A DNA stretch of 12,304 nt from Anaerolineales bacterium (lineage in GTDB: Bacteria > Chloroflexota > Anaerolineae > Anaerolineales > DRMV01): positions 1 through 12,304 of the forward strand of contig JALSPT010000108.1 in assembly GCA_026985785.1 (NCBI GenBank), given 5' to 3'. Positions 1-6,750 of the stretch are shown in pieces (the first letter of the stretch is position 1; every line of letters begins with the position of its first letter). Position numbers and translations under genes: made by a program. Under the pieces are notes generated by a model. It was not told where the DNA came from and made no database searches. It worked only from the letters and a program-made list of their open reading frames with translations.

Positions 1-18
1 CCACTTGCGCTTTTGTGC

Positions 19-48
19 TGGACAAAACCGCCCTTCCTTCGTTATAAT
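19..48 (+). promoter_or_regulatory. sigma70-type promoter of the serS operon
   Basis: A perfect TATAAT at 43-48 is preceded, after an 18-base spacer, by TGGACA at 19-24, which matches the TTGACA consensus at five of six positions. Transcription would begin near 55, just ahead of the T-box leader, as expected for a leader-controlled synthetase gene. No other credible promoter lies between here and rnz, so this one probably serves the whole seven-gene operon. Confidence 0.75.
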
Positions 49-54
49 GTGCGC

Positions 55-332
55 CACGGGAAAGAGACAGACCGAGAAACAAGCCCGGCGTGGGACCAAG
101 TAGCCGTGAAGCCCTGCACAGCGAGCCGTCGGTCGGTGCGAGGCGGCCAGGGAAGCGGTGAAATCCACCCCACCGGCGTGACATCGCCAGGGCATCCCCG
201 CAGGAGCGGCAGCGTTGTCGCTGTAAGGGGTATCGGGTTGCGCCCGTTACAGCGCCCAGAGGCAGCCCGCCCGGCTGCAAAAGCAGGTGGCACCACGAGC
301 GCCCCCCTCGTCCTGCACGCGGGGGGCGCTTT
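55..332 (+). promoter_or_regulatory. T-box leader riboswitch, serine-specific
   Basis: This leader senses uncharged tRNA-Ser and lets transcription continue into serS. In Stem I, GTGGG (90-94) pairs with CCCAC (169-173). The specifier loop has AGTA (99-102) on its 5' side and GAAATCCAC (160-168) on its 3' side, so the specifier is TCC (164-166), a serine codon, followed by a purine. Above it lie GCCG/CGGT (103-106 with 156-159, one G-U), CCCTG/CAGGG (112-116 with 148-152) and GCCGTC/GGCGGC (125-130 with 142-147), capped by an 11-base distal loop. Stem III is GCAGCC/GGCTGC (262-267 with 273-278). In the antiterminator, GCAGG (283-287) pairs with CCTGC (312-316) and ACGAG (295-299) with CTCGT (307-311), leaving the classic seven-base bulge TGGCACC (288-294). 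The C at 291 complements the G73 discriminator of tRNA-Ser. The pairings were found by eye. Confidence 0.93.
298..330 (+). terminator. T-box regulatory terminator hairpin
   Basis: AGCGCCCCCC (298-307) pairs perfectly over 10 bases with GGGGGGCGCT (321-330). Its 5' arm overlaps the antiterminator (283-316), so the two structures exclude each other, which is the expected T-box switch. The following T-tract is poor: TTT, then GCCGTTGCTTC, with a run of five T only at 352-356. Termination may therefore be leaky or depend mainly on stem strength. Confidence 0.85.
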
Positions 333-357
333 GCCGTTGCTTCTGCTCCCCTTTTTC

Positions 358-363
358 AGGAGG
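358..363 (+). promoter_or_regulatory. serS ribosome binding site
   Basis: A perfect AGGAGG lies six bases before the ATG at 370. It fixes the serS start there and rules out the much longer open frame that runs in from position 13 through the T-box leader. Confidence 0.9.
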
Positions 364-369
364 CCTGAG

Positions 370-1650
370 ATGTTGGACATTCGTCTGTTTCGCGAACAAC
401 CCGATCTCGTCCGCACGGCGCTGAAAAAACGCCAAACGTCCACCGCCGTGGTCGACCAAATTCTGGCGCTGGATGCAGCCCGTCGCGCCCTCCTTCAGAA
501 AAGCGAGGCGCTGAAAGCGGAGCGCAATCGTGTTTCCAAGGAAATTGGCCGCACCAAGGACCCTGACGAGCGCCAACGCAAAATCGAGGCCATGCGGCAG
601 GTGCGGGAAGAAATCGCCGCCCTGGACGAGATGCTGCGGGAAAAAGAAGCGCAATTGCACCACTTGCTGGCTACGGTGCCCAACCTCCCCGACCCCGCCG
701 TGCCAGAGGGGCGCGACGAAAGCGAAAACGTCGTGCTGCGGCAGGTAGGTGAAATTCCCCAGATGGATTTTCAGCCCCTCCCCCACTGGGAACTCGGCCC
801 CCGTCTGGGCATCATGGATTTCGAGCGAGGCGTCAAACTCAGCGGCAGCCGCTTCTACATCCTCAAGGGCGCTGGCGCCCAACTGGAACGCGCCCTGATC
901 GCCTGGATGCTCGATCTGCACCGCCGCCAGGGCTACACCGAGATCTACCCCCCCTTCATGGTCAAAGAAGCCGTAGTTTTCGCCTCTGGGCAACTGCCCA
1001 AATTCCGCGACAACCTCTACCACGACGCAGAAGAGGATTTCTGGTGGGTGCCCACCGCTGAAGTGCCGCTGACCGGGATGCACATGGACGAAATCTTCGA
1101 CGAAAGCGACCTGCCGCGCTATTACACCGCTTATACTCCCTGTTTTCGCCGCGAAAAGATGAGCGCCGGGCGTGATGTGCGCGGTATCAAGCGCGGCCAC
1201 CAGTTCGACAAGGTGGAAATGTACATCTACACCCTGCCCGACCGCTCGCAAGACGCGCTCCAGAAAATGCTGGCCGACGCCGAACAAACGCTGGCCGAAC
1301 TCGGCCTGACGTATCGCGTGGTACAGCTGTGCACCGGCGACCTCGGCTTTGCGGCGCGCATCACCTACGACCTGGAAGTCTGGGCGCCCGGCAGCGGCGA
1401 ATGGTTGGAAGTCTCGTCGGTGTCCAACGTCGGTGATTTTCAAGCCCGCCGCGCCAACATCCGTTACCGCCCGGCAGGCGGCGGCAAACCCCGCTTCCCG
1501 CACACCCTCAACGGCTCCGGGCTGGGATTGCCGCGCACCATGATCGCGGTGCTGGAAAACTACCAACAGCCCGACGGCAGCGTGGTGGTGCCTGAGGTGC
1601 TACGGCCTTACATGGGCGGCATGGAGGTCATCCGCCCTCAGGAGGCGTAG
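370..1650 (+). CDS. serS: seryl-tRNA synthetase
   Basis: This 426-residue cytosolic class II synthetase charges tRNA-Ser (and tRNA-Sec where present) with serine via seryl-adenylate, and its length is typical of bacterial SerRS. The N-terminal part (about 1-110) is the charged, heptad-rich antiparallel coiled-coil arm that contacts the long variable arm of tRNA-Ser. The catalytic domain follows: the TAEVPL serine-binding segment (229-234), motif 2 with CFRRE (258-262), GRDVRGIKRGHQFDKVE (267-283), the LEVSSVSNVGDFQARR segment (346-361), and motif 3 around LNGSGLGLPRTMIAVLENYQ (380-399). The usual Ser-Ser-Cys-Ser-Asn in the fourth segment is Ser-Ser-Val-Ser-Asn here. The start is set by an AGGAGG six bases upstream. 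The gene is first in a seven-gene operon and is controlled by the serine T-box just upstream. Confidence 0.98.
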   Translation: MLDIRLFREQPDLVRTALKKRQTSTAVVDQILALDAARRALLQKSEALKAERNRVSKEIGRTKDPDERQRKIEAMRQVREEIAALDEMLREKEAQLHHLLATVPNLPDPAVPEGRDESENVVLRQVGEIPQMDFQPLPHWELGPRLGIMDFERGVKLSGSRFYILKGAGAQLERALIAWMLDLHRRQGYTEIYPPFMVKEAVVFASGQLPKFRDNLYHDAEEDFWWVPTAEVPLTGMHMDEIFDESDLPRYYTAYTPCFRREKMSAGRDVRGIKRGHQFDKVEMYIYTLPDRSQDALQKMLADAEQTLAELGLTYRVVQLCTGDLGFAARITYDLEVWAPGSGEWLEVSSVSNVGDFQARRANIRYRPAGGGKPRFPHTLNGSGLGLPRTMIAVLENYQQPDGSVVVPEVLRPYMGGMEVIRPQEA

Positions 1651-1655
1651 GCCTG

Positions 1656-2147
1656 GTGAATTGGCTGCATCTTTCCCTCAAAATTGCCACGCTGGTGGTG
1701 ATGCTGGTGGGTTTGTTGGGGCTGGTCGTCCCGATCTTTCCCGGCATCGTAGTCATCTGGTTGGCCGCACTGGGCTATGGGCTGGCGGCAGGCTTTGGCA
1801 CCACGGGCACATGGGTTTTCGCCGTGCTGACCTTGCTGATGCTGGCGGGCGTCACGGTGGACAACGTCCTGACGGCTCGCGGCGCGCATCAGGGTGGAGC
1901 GAAATGGTACAGCATTGCAGCGGCGCTCGTCGCCGGGGTGGCGGGGACGTACTTCTTCCCTCCCCTCGGCGGCTTGATCGCTGCGCCGCTGGTGCTTTTT
2001 GGCGCCGAGTATCTACGTCAGCGCAATGCTCACACGGCCTGGAAAGCCACGCGTGGCTACCTTTGGGGCTGCGGTTGGGCTTTCATAGTGCGTTTTGGGC
2101 TGGGCGTAGTGATGATTGGCCTATGGGCGCTCTTTTGGGCGTGGTAA
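1656..2147 (+). CDS. DUF456 family membrane protein
   Basis: This 163-residue, very hydrophobic protein resembles the DUF456 family, which has no established function. The visible hallmarks are an N-terminal membrane helix ending in a Pro-x-x-Pro-Gly turn (PIFPG, 26-30), a second helix (about 31-47), a third (about 52-70), and a glycine-rich pair (about 86-118) with PPLGGLIAAPL (102-112) and GAEYL (116-120). A final helix covers about 140-162. The start is GTG, five bases after the serS stop. An AGGAGG (1640-1645) inside the end of serS lies 10 bases ahead, which suggests translational coupling. There are no catalytic-looking residues, so only a membrane location can be proposed. The family assignment rests on pattern recognition, not a profile search. 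Confidence 0.85.
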   Translation: MNWLHLSLKIATLVVMLVGLLGLVVPIFPGIVVIWLAALGYGLAAGFGTTGTWVFAVLTLLMLAGVTVDNVLTARGAHQGGAKWYSIAAALVAGVAGTYFFPPLGGLIAAPLVLFGAEYLRQRNAHTAWKATRGYLWGCGWAFIVRFGLGVVMIGLWALFWAW

Positions 2148-2184
2148 GATTGTCAGAAGTCTTTTGGAAGAGAGGAAAAACACG

Positions 2185-2511
2185 ATGGCACAAATCACCC
2201 TCAATCTCTACGGCAAACTGCGCAAAGTTCATCCCGTAGACGAAGTGGTCGGCACCAAAGGCATCCTCAGGGTACCCATCGAACCCAACGAAACCCTGGA
2301 GTCGGTGCTCGACCGCGTCGGCATTGGCATCGACGAACTGTACACTATCTTCCTCAACGGTCAACTGCTGACGACCCACAACAAAATGGCCGAACACTTG
2401 GGTTACCAGCAATATTGCGAAGAGTGCCACAACTGGAACCTGTGCGTCAAACTGCAGGATGGCGACCGGGTGGCGCTGTTTGGCCTGGATATGGCAACGC
2501 TGGTAATCTGA
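2185..2511 (+). CDS. MoaD/ThiS-like beta-grasp small protein with a cysteine cluster
   Basis: This 108-residue soluble protein resembles the MoaD/ThiS ubiquitin-like fold: an N-terminal strand ITLNLYGKLRK (4-14), a helix-forming NETLESVLDRVGI (35-47), the segment TIFLNGQLL (54-62) and the late signature LQDGDRVALFG (90-100). Two features differ from classical sulfur carriers. The C-terminus is ATLVI rather than Gly-Gly, so ordinary adenylation and thiocarboxylation at the tail is not expected. An inserted stretch (about 66-89) carries Cys78, Cys81 and Cys87 plus His82, possibly a metal or sulfur site. The ATG at 2185 has AGAGG (2171-2175) nine bases upstream, so the longer upstream reading (from 2116, overlapping the DUF456 gene) is not used. 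It lies 37 bases after the DUF456 gene and two genes before thiI. Its function is unknown, and a link to sulfur transfer is inference. Confidence 0.82.
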   Translation: MAQITLNLYGKLRKVHPVDEVVGTKGILRVPIEPNETLESVLDRVGIGIDELYTIFLNGQLLTTHNKMAEHLGYQQYCEECHNWNLCVKLQDGDRVALFGLDMATLVI

Positions 2512-2549
2512 AACTTCACCTGCACACGTTCCCTTCAGGCCGGTGCACC

Positions 2550-3527
2550 ATGCTGCTTCTCGTCGTACTCCTGGGATTGGGTTACGGCTTTCTCAATGGT
2601 TTTCACGACAGCGCCAACATTGCCGCGCCGTTGATTTCCACGCGGGCGCTGCGGCCACGCACTGCCCTGTTGTGGGTGGCGGTGGGTGAATTTGCCGGGC
2701 CGTTGATTTTCGGCTCCGCGGTGGCCAAAACCATCGGCGCCGACATGCTGGAAAGCCATGCCATCACCCCCACTATCCTGGCCGCGGCACTCGCCGGTGC
2801 GATCGTCTGGGACATCGTGACCTGGTGGTTTGGCATTCCTTCCTCGTCCTCTCACGCTTTAGTGGGAGGGCTACTGGGCTCGGCCATTGTCGCCAGCGGT
2901 TGGGGTGTCATCAAATGGGGAGGCTTGGATCGCGTGCTCATCGCCCTCTTCATCTCGCCGTTTTTGGGTTTCATTGCTGGTTACCTGATCACCAAATTCA
3001 ACTTTGCCGCTTTCCGCAATGCCCCTCCCCGCATTCAAGAGGTTTTCCGCCGCGGGCAACTCTTCACCGCCATTGGCCTGGCGATGAGCCACGGGGCTAA
3101 CGATTCCCAAAAGACGATGGGCGTGGTCACGCTGGCGCTGGTGGTGAGCGGCCATCTCAGCCATTTTCAGGTGCCTTTCTGGGTAGTGTTGCTGGCCGCC
3201 TCGGCGCTGGCGCTGGGCTCCGGCGTGGGCGGTTGGCGGTTGATCCTTACCCTGGGCGGGCGGGTATTCCGTATCCGCCCGGTGCATGGCTTCAGTTCCC
3301 AGGTGGGCAGCGCGGCGGTGATCGCGGGGGCATCGTTGTTGGGGGGACCGGTCAGCACCACCCACGTGATGACCTCTTCGCTGATGGGTTCCGGCGCAGC
3401 CGAACGGTTCAACAAAGTGCGGTGGCAGATTGCGGGCGATATGGTCTATGCCTGGCTGCTCACCATCCCCATCAGCGGCGCGGTGGCCGCCGGGGTGTAC
3501 TTCCTCTTCCACGCCCTGGGAGCGTAA
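2550..3527 (+). CDS. pit: PiT-family inorganic phosphate transporter
   Basis: This 325-residue integral membrane protein should import inorganic phosphate (usually as a metal-phosphate complex or with a cation). It has the inverted duplication of the family. The first signature is NGFHDSANIAAPLISTRAL (16-34) and the second is AMSHGANDSQKTMGVVTLAL (178-197). Each half also has a Ser/Thr-His element: PSSSSHALVGGLLGS (97-111) and GPVSTTHVMTSSLMGSG (266-282). About ten hydrophobic helices can be seen. The first motif has His where E. coli Pit has Asn, a common variant. The ATG at 2550 has only a weak AGG (2537-2539) ten bases upstream, but a membrane helix begins at once and the first signature is complete, so this start is preferred to the longer frame that overlaps the previous gene. 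No PhoU/DUF47 partner is nearby. Co-transcription with tRNA genes is odd. Confidence 0.93.
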   Translation: MLLLVVLLGLGYGFLNGFHDSANIAAPLISTRALRPRTALLWVAVGEFAGPLIFGSAVAKTIGADMLESHAITPTILAAALAGAIVWDIVTWWFGIPSSSSHALVGGLLGSAIVASGWGVIKWGGLDRVLIALFISPFLGFIAGYLITKFNFAAFRNAPPRIQEVFRRGQLFTAIGLAMSHGANDSQKTMGVVTLALVVSGHLSHFQVPFWVVLLAASALALGSGVGGWRLILTLGGRVFRIRPVHGFSSQVGSAAVIAGASLLGGPVSTTHVMTSSLMGSGAAERFNKVRWQIAGDMVYAWLLTIPISGAVAAGVYFLFHALGA

Positions 3528-3529
3528 AC

Positions 3530-4672
3530 ATGCCGACTTATCTGCTGCATTACAGCAGCGAAATTGGCCTCAAAGGCCACAACCGCCGCGACTTCATCAA
3601 CCAACTGCGGCGCAACATTCGCCGCCAACATCCCCAGGCCACGGTAGAGCACCTGATGGGGCGGCTGGTGGCGCGCAGTCCCCAGGAGGAGGACTTTGGC
3701 GATGTCTTCGGCATCGCCTGGTGGGCCAAGGCCGAGGCGCTTCCTGCTGATATGGAGGCCATCCAAGCGGCTGCGGTGGCCGAAGCGCAACGCCAGGCTG
3801 CGCCCGGCAAGACATTTGCCATCCGCGCCCGTCGCGCCGACAAACGTTTCCCCCTCAACTCCCAAGACATCGGGCGCGAGGTGGGGGCTGCCGTGGCCGA
3901 GGCCACCGGTATGGGCGTCGACTTGACCACGCCGGACGTGGAAGTGTTCGTCGAAATCGCCCCCGGCACGGCCTTTGTGTTTGCCAAGCGGCATCCTGGC
4001 GCCAATGGCTTTCCCGTGGGTGTGACGCGCAAAGTGGTGGGGCTGTTTTCCGGTGGCATCGATTCGGTGCTGGCGGCTTATCTGATGGCGCGGCGCGGCG
4101 CGCCTGTCTCGCTGGTGCATTTTCACGTCTTCGAGCAAGCCGAAGAAGCCCATCGCCAGAAAGTGGGGCAACTGGCGTCCCGGCTAGGGCGTTTCATTCC
4201 CGCCCTGAAAGTGCATTATCTCCCCTACCGCCCCTACCACCGCAGGATGGCCGACCTGCCCCGTAAGTACCTGCCTTACCGCGTGGTGGTCTTCCGTCGT
4301 TTCATCGCCCGCACCGCCGCGGCAATCGCCCGGCAAGAGCACGCGGCGGCCATCTTCAGCGGCGATAGCCTGGGGCAAGTGGCCTCGCAAACCATGGAGA
4401 ACCTTCTGGCCGTCAACGCCGCCCTGGAAGGTTTCCCCATCTTTCGCCCCTTGCTGGCCTGGACGAAGCAGGAGATCATCGATTGGGGTGAAAGCCTTGG
4501 CTTTTACGACCTGGCCAAACAGCCCTATCGCGACGGCTGCGCCCTTCTGGCGCGTAAACCGGCTACCCGTGCCAACCCGGAGCGCATCGCCGAGATGGAA
4601 TCTTTGCTCGACATTCCTGCCTTGCTGGAAGAAACCCTGGCTGCCGACGAAATCCGGCATTACGGAGCGTGA
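3530..4672 (+). CDS. thiI: tRNA 4-thiouridine synthase ThiI (THUMP + PP-loop, no rhodanese domain)
   Basis: ThiI uses ATP to adenylate U8 of tRNA and replaces its oxygen with sulfur from a persulfide, giving 4-thiouridine. In some bacteria it also feeds thiamine thiazole synthesis. The 380 residues comprise an N-terminal ferredoxin-like and THUMP region (about 1-165; IGLKGHNRRDF at 12-22) and a PP-loop ATPase (about 168-350) with the P-loop SGGIDS (174-179) and GDSLGQVASQT (278-288). Cys337 in DGCALLARKP (335-344) corresponds to the catalytic cysteine (E. coli Cys344). It is the only cysteine in the protein, and no C-terminal rhodanese domain is present, so sulfur must come from a separate donor. 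The ATG is two bases after the pit stop, with GGGAG (3518-3522) inside pit, which suggests coupling. The longer frame upstream lies inside pit and is rejected. Confidence 0.95.
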   Translation: MPTYLLHYSSEIGLKGHNRRDFINQLRRNIRRQHPQATVEHLMGRLVARSPQEEDFGDVFGIAWWAKAEALPADMEAIQAAAVAEAQRQAAPGKTFAIRARRADKRFPLNSQDIGREVGAAVAEATGMGVDLTTPDVEVFVEIAPGTAFVFAKRHPGANGFPVGVTRKVVGLFSGGIDSVLAAYLMARRGAPVSLVHFHVFEQAEEAHRQKVGQLASRLGRFIPALKVHYLPYRPYHRRMADLPRKYLPYRVVVFRRFIARTAAAIARQEHAAAIFSGDSLGQVASQTMENLLAVNAALEGFPIFRPLLAWTKQEIIDWGESLGFYDLAKQPYRDGCALLARKPATRANPERIAEMESLLDIPALLEETLAADEIRHYGA

Positions 4673-4676
4673 GACC

Positions 4677-5693
4677 GTGAAACGCTGGCATCTCGCGCTG
4701 GGTGTCGCGGTAAGCGCCTTCTTTCTTTACCTGGCGCTCAAGGGGCTGCAACTGAGCGCGTTTTGGGCTGCGCTGCGCCACGCCAATTACTGGTGGCTGC
4801 TGCCGGGGATTGCGGTGTACTTTGCAGCGGTGGTGGTGCGCGCCTGGCGGTGGCACTACCTGGTGCGCCCGCTCAAGCCGGTGCCCATCGCCACCATGTT
4901 TCGCCTGGTGGCCATCGGCTATATGGGCAACAATGTCTACCCCGCCCGCGCAGGCGAGGTGCTGCGCGCGGCCTTGCTCAAACGCCATGAGGGTGTGCCT
5001 ATCTCGGCTTCGCTGAGCACGATTCTGGTCGAACGGGTGTACGACGGCGTGGTGATGCTGGCCTTCGTGTTCCTCAACCTGCCGGAACTGGCGCGGCTGA
5101 CGGCGCACTCGGGCTTCGTGGGCAGCATCCAAAACCTGGCCATCGGCGGCGCGGCGGCCTTTTTGGGCGCGTTGGCAGCCTTTTTACTCGCTGCCATGTT
5201 CCCGCAAAGGGCAGAAGGCGTGCTGGCGTGGAGCGTGCGTTGGCTGCCGCAGCGCTTCCGCAGCCCCACTTTGAACATTGGCCAAAAATTCCTTTCCGGC
5301 CTCGAAGCCCTGCGCTCACCGCGCGAAGCGCTGATGGTGTTCTTTACCTCCCTGGTCATCTGGTTGCTGGAAACCGGCAAATACTGGTTCGTGATGCACG
5401 CTTTCCCTTTTCGGGTGAGTTTCTTTGCCCTGATGCTGATGAACGGTGTGGTCAACCTGGCCACGACGCTACCTTCGGCACCCGGCTACGTGGGCACGTT
5501 CGACACGCCCGGCATCGCGGTGCTCACGGCTTACGGCGTGAAAAAGAGCCTGGCTGCAGGTTACACCATTGTGTTGCACGTCGCCCTTTGGCTGCCAATC
5601 ACCCTGCTGGGCGCTTATTACCTGGCGCGCGAAGGCATCCAACCGGCTGACCTCAATGCCGGAGGCGAGACCGAGCGCCTCCCCCAACGGTAA
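4677..5693 (+). CDS. YbhN / LPG-synthase-TM-like (UPF0104) membrane protein
   Basis: This 338-residue multi-spanning membrane protein resembles the flippase-like domain of MprF and stand-alone YbhN/AglD-type proteins (PF03706 group), which are thought to act on membrane lipids. About seven or eight hydrophobic segments can be seen (about 5-22, 38-56, 74-88, 115-135, 150-175, 218-236, 248-263, 278-318). The family's conserved pieces are present: GYMGNNVYPARAGEVLRA (81-98) with Arg91, Gly93 and Glu94, and LPSAPGYVGTFD (265-276). There is no C-terminal aminoacyl-transferase domain, so it is not a full MprF. The start is GTG, four bases after the thiI stop, with GGAG (4664-4667) nine bases upstream, which implies coupling. 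The longer upstream frame overlaps thiI and is rejected. The substrate cannot be told from sequence. Confidence 0.9.
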   Translation: MKRWHLALGVAVSAFFLYLALKGLQLSAFWAALRHANYWWLLPGIAVYFAAVVVRAWRWHYLVRPLKPVPIATMFRLVAIGYMGNNVYPARAGEVLRAALLKRHEGVPISASLSTILVERVYDGVVMLAFVFLNLPELARLTAHSGFVGSIQNLAIGGAAAFLGALAAFLLAAMFPQRAEGVLAWSVRWLPQRFRSPTLNIGQKFLSGLEALRSPREALMVFFTSLVIWLLETGKYWFVMHAFPFRVSFFALMLMNGVVNLATTLPSAPGYVGTFDTPGIAVLTAYGVKKSLAAGYTIVLHVALWLPITLLGAYYLAREGIQPADLNAGGETERLPQR

Positions 5694-5720
5694 TCACCAT
5701 CCCTCTCTTCGGAGCGCACC

Positions 5721-6671
5721 GTGTTCGAACTCACTTTCTTGGGCACTTCAGCCTCAGCCCCTTCCGTCCAACGGGGGCTTTCAGCGCACGTTGTCCAGCA
5801 CAATGAGTACCGCTTTTTGCTGGATTGCGGCGAAGGCACCCAGCGGCAGATCCTGCGGGCCGGCATCGGGTTCAAGCGCCTCAACCGTATTTTGATCACG
5901 CACGGTCATCTCGACCACATTTTGGGGCTGGCAGGGTTGCTCTCCACTTTCATGCGCTGGGAGGCCATCGAGCGGCTGGAGATCTACGCCGGGCGCTGGG
6001 CTTTGGAGCGCATCCGTATTTTGCTTTACGATGTGGTGCTGGGCGGCCGTCGCCCCCCAATGGATTTGGCGCTCATCCCCATTAGAGAGGGTGAAATTTT
6101 TGCCGCCAAAGACATTACCATCGAGGCGTTTCCGGTTTGGCATCGCGGAGCGGATAGCTACGGTTATGTATTTGCCGAAAAAAGCCGCCGTCCTTTTCTG
6201 CCTGCAAAGGCCGAGGCGTTGGGCGTGCCTGCGGGGCCGGTGCGCAGCGAGTTGGTGGCGGGGAAGGCGGTCACGCTTCCCGACGGGCGAGTGGTGCAGC
6301 CTGATGATGTGCTGGGGCCGCCGCGCCGGGGCGCGCGTTATGTCCACATTGGCGACGTCGGACGGACAGACGAACTGGTGGACGTCTGTCGAGAGGCCGA
6401 CGCGCTGGTGGTGGAAGCCACCTATTTGGAAGAAGATGCCGAAATGGCGCGCAAATTTGGCCATCTCACCGCCCGACAGGCCGCCGAACTGGCTGCCGAG
6501 GCTGAGGTGAGGCACCTCATCCTCACCCACCTTTCCCGTCGCTATCGTGAACGGGATGTGCTGGAAGAGGCCCGTCAGGTCTTCCCTCAGGTAAGCGTTG
6601 CGCGCGACTTCGACCTTTTCGTCATCAAACGGGACGCGGTCTCACTGGAACGCCCACCGCGCCGCTACTGA
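5721..6671 (+). CDS. rnz: ribonuclease Z (tRNA 3' processing endonuclease)
   Basis: RNase Z is a zinc-dependent metallo-beta-lactamase-fold nuclease that cuts the 3' trailer from tRNA precursors so that CCA can be added. The 316-residue length fits the short bacterial form. The metal ligands are visible: His61, His63, Asp65 and His66 in THGHLDHILGL (60-70), His141, Asp212 in IGDVGRTDE (210-218), and His270 in LILTHLSRRY (266-275). The long flexible arm that binds tRNA falls around 155-200, and DSYGYVF (145-151) matches the family SYGY element. The start is GTG with GGAG (5711-5714) six bases upstream, and the gap from the preceding gene is 27 bases. It is the last gene before a strong terminator. 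Together with serS and thiI it gives the operon a tRNA theme. Confidence 0.95.
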   Translation: MFELTFLGTSASAPSVQRGLSAHVVQHNEYRFLLDCGEGTQRQILRAGIGFKRLNRILITHGHLDHILGLAGLLSTFMRWEAIERLEIYAGRWALERIRILLYDVVLGGRRPPMDLALIPIREGEIFAAKDITIEAFPVWHRGADSYGYVFAEKSRRPFLPAKAEALGVPAGPVRSELVAGKAVTLPDGRVVQPDDVLGPPRRGARYVHIGDVGRTDELVDVCREADALVVEATYLEEDAEMARKFGHLTARQAAELAAEAEVRHLILTHLSRRYRERDVLEEARQVFPQVSVARDFDLFVIKRDAVSLERPPRRY

Positions 6672-6690
6672 ACCGCGCTTTGACAAAGTC

Positions 6691-6723
6691 AAAAAGGGCG
6701 CGCCTTATCGGCGTGCCCTTTTT
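6691..6723. terminator. bidirectional intrinsic terminator between rnz and the solute-binding protein gene
   Basis: A 14-base stem (6691-6704 with 6710-6723, one G-U pair) closes a five-base TTATC loop. The outer five pairs are A-T, so each strand ends in TTTTT: it terminates the plus-strand serS-rnz operon and the convergent minus-strand gene that stops at 6751. A smaller perfect hairpin, TTTGAC-AAA-GTCAAA (6679-6693), overlaps its left edge by three bases. Nothing else is seen in 6672-6750. Confidence 0.92.
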
Positions 6724-6750
6724 GTTTGGTGTTACTGGAGCGTGCGCGGG

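Noticed and set aside
163..165. ATC (isoleucine) as the T-box specifier instead of TCC
   Set aside because: TCC is followed by a purine as expected, the bulge base C291 fits the G73 of tRNA-Ser rather than the A73 of tRNA-Ile, and the downstream gene is serS.
13..369. Open frame continuous with serS that would add 119 residues to SerRS
   Set aside because: It runs through the promoter and the whole T-box leader. The AGGAGG at 358-363 and the normal SerRS N-terminus MLDIRLFREQ place the start at 370.
247..1566. Long minus-strand frame of 439 codons opposite serS
   Set aside because: It is antisense to a well-supported gene, is rich in His, Gln and Gly as expected for a GC-rich shadow, and shows no recognisable motif.
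2566..2620. His in place of Asn in the first PiT signature as a sign of altered function
   Set aside because: GFHD is, as far as I recall, a common variant of GFND in bacterial PiT proteins, so it is not a notable change.
2871..3512. Minus-strand frame of 213 codons opposite the phosphate transporter
   Set aside because: Low-complexity His/Arg/Gln-rich composition, no motif, and full overlap with a clear PiT gene.
3446..4171. Minus-strand frame of 241 codons opposite thiI
   Set aside because: Shadow of ThiI with no family resemblance or ribosome binding site.
5781..6530. Minus-strand frame of 249 codons opposite rnz
   Set aside because: All RNase Z metal ligands are on the plus strand; the antisense frame shows no motif.
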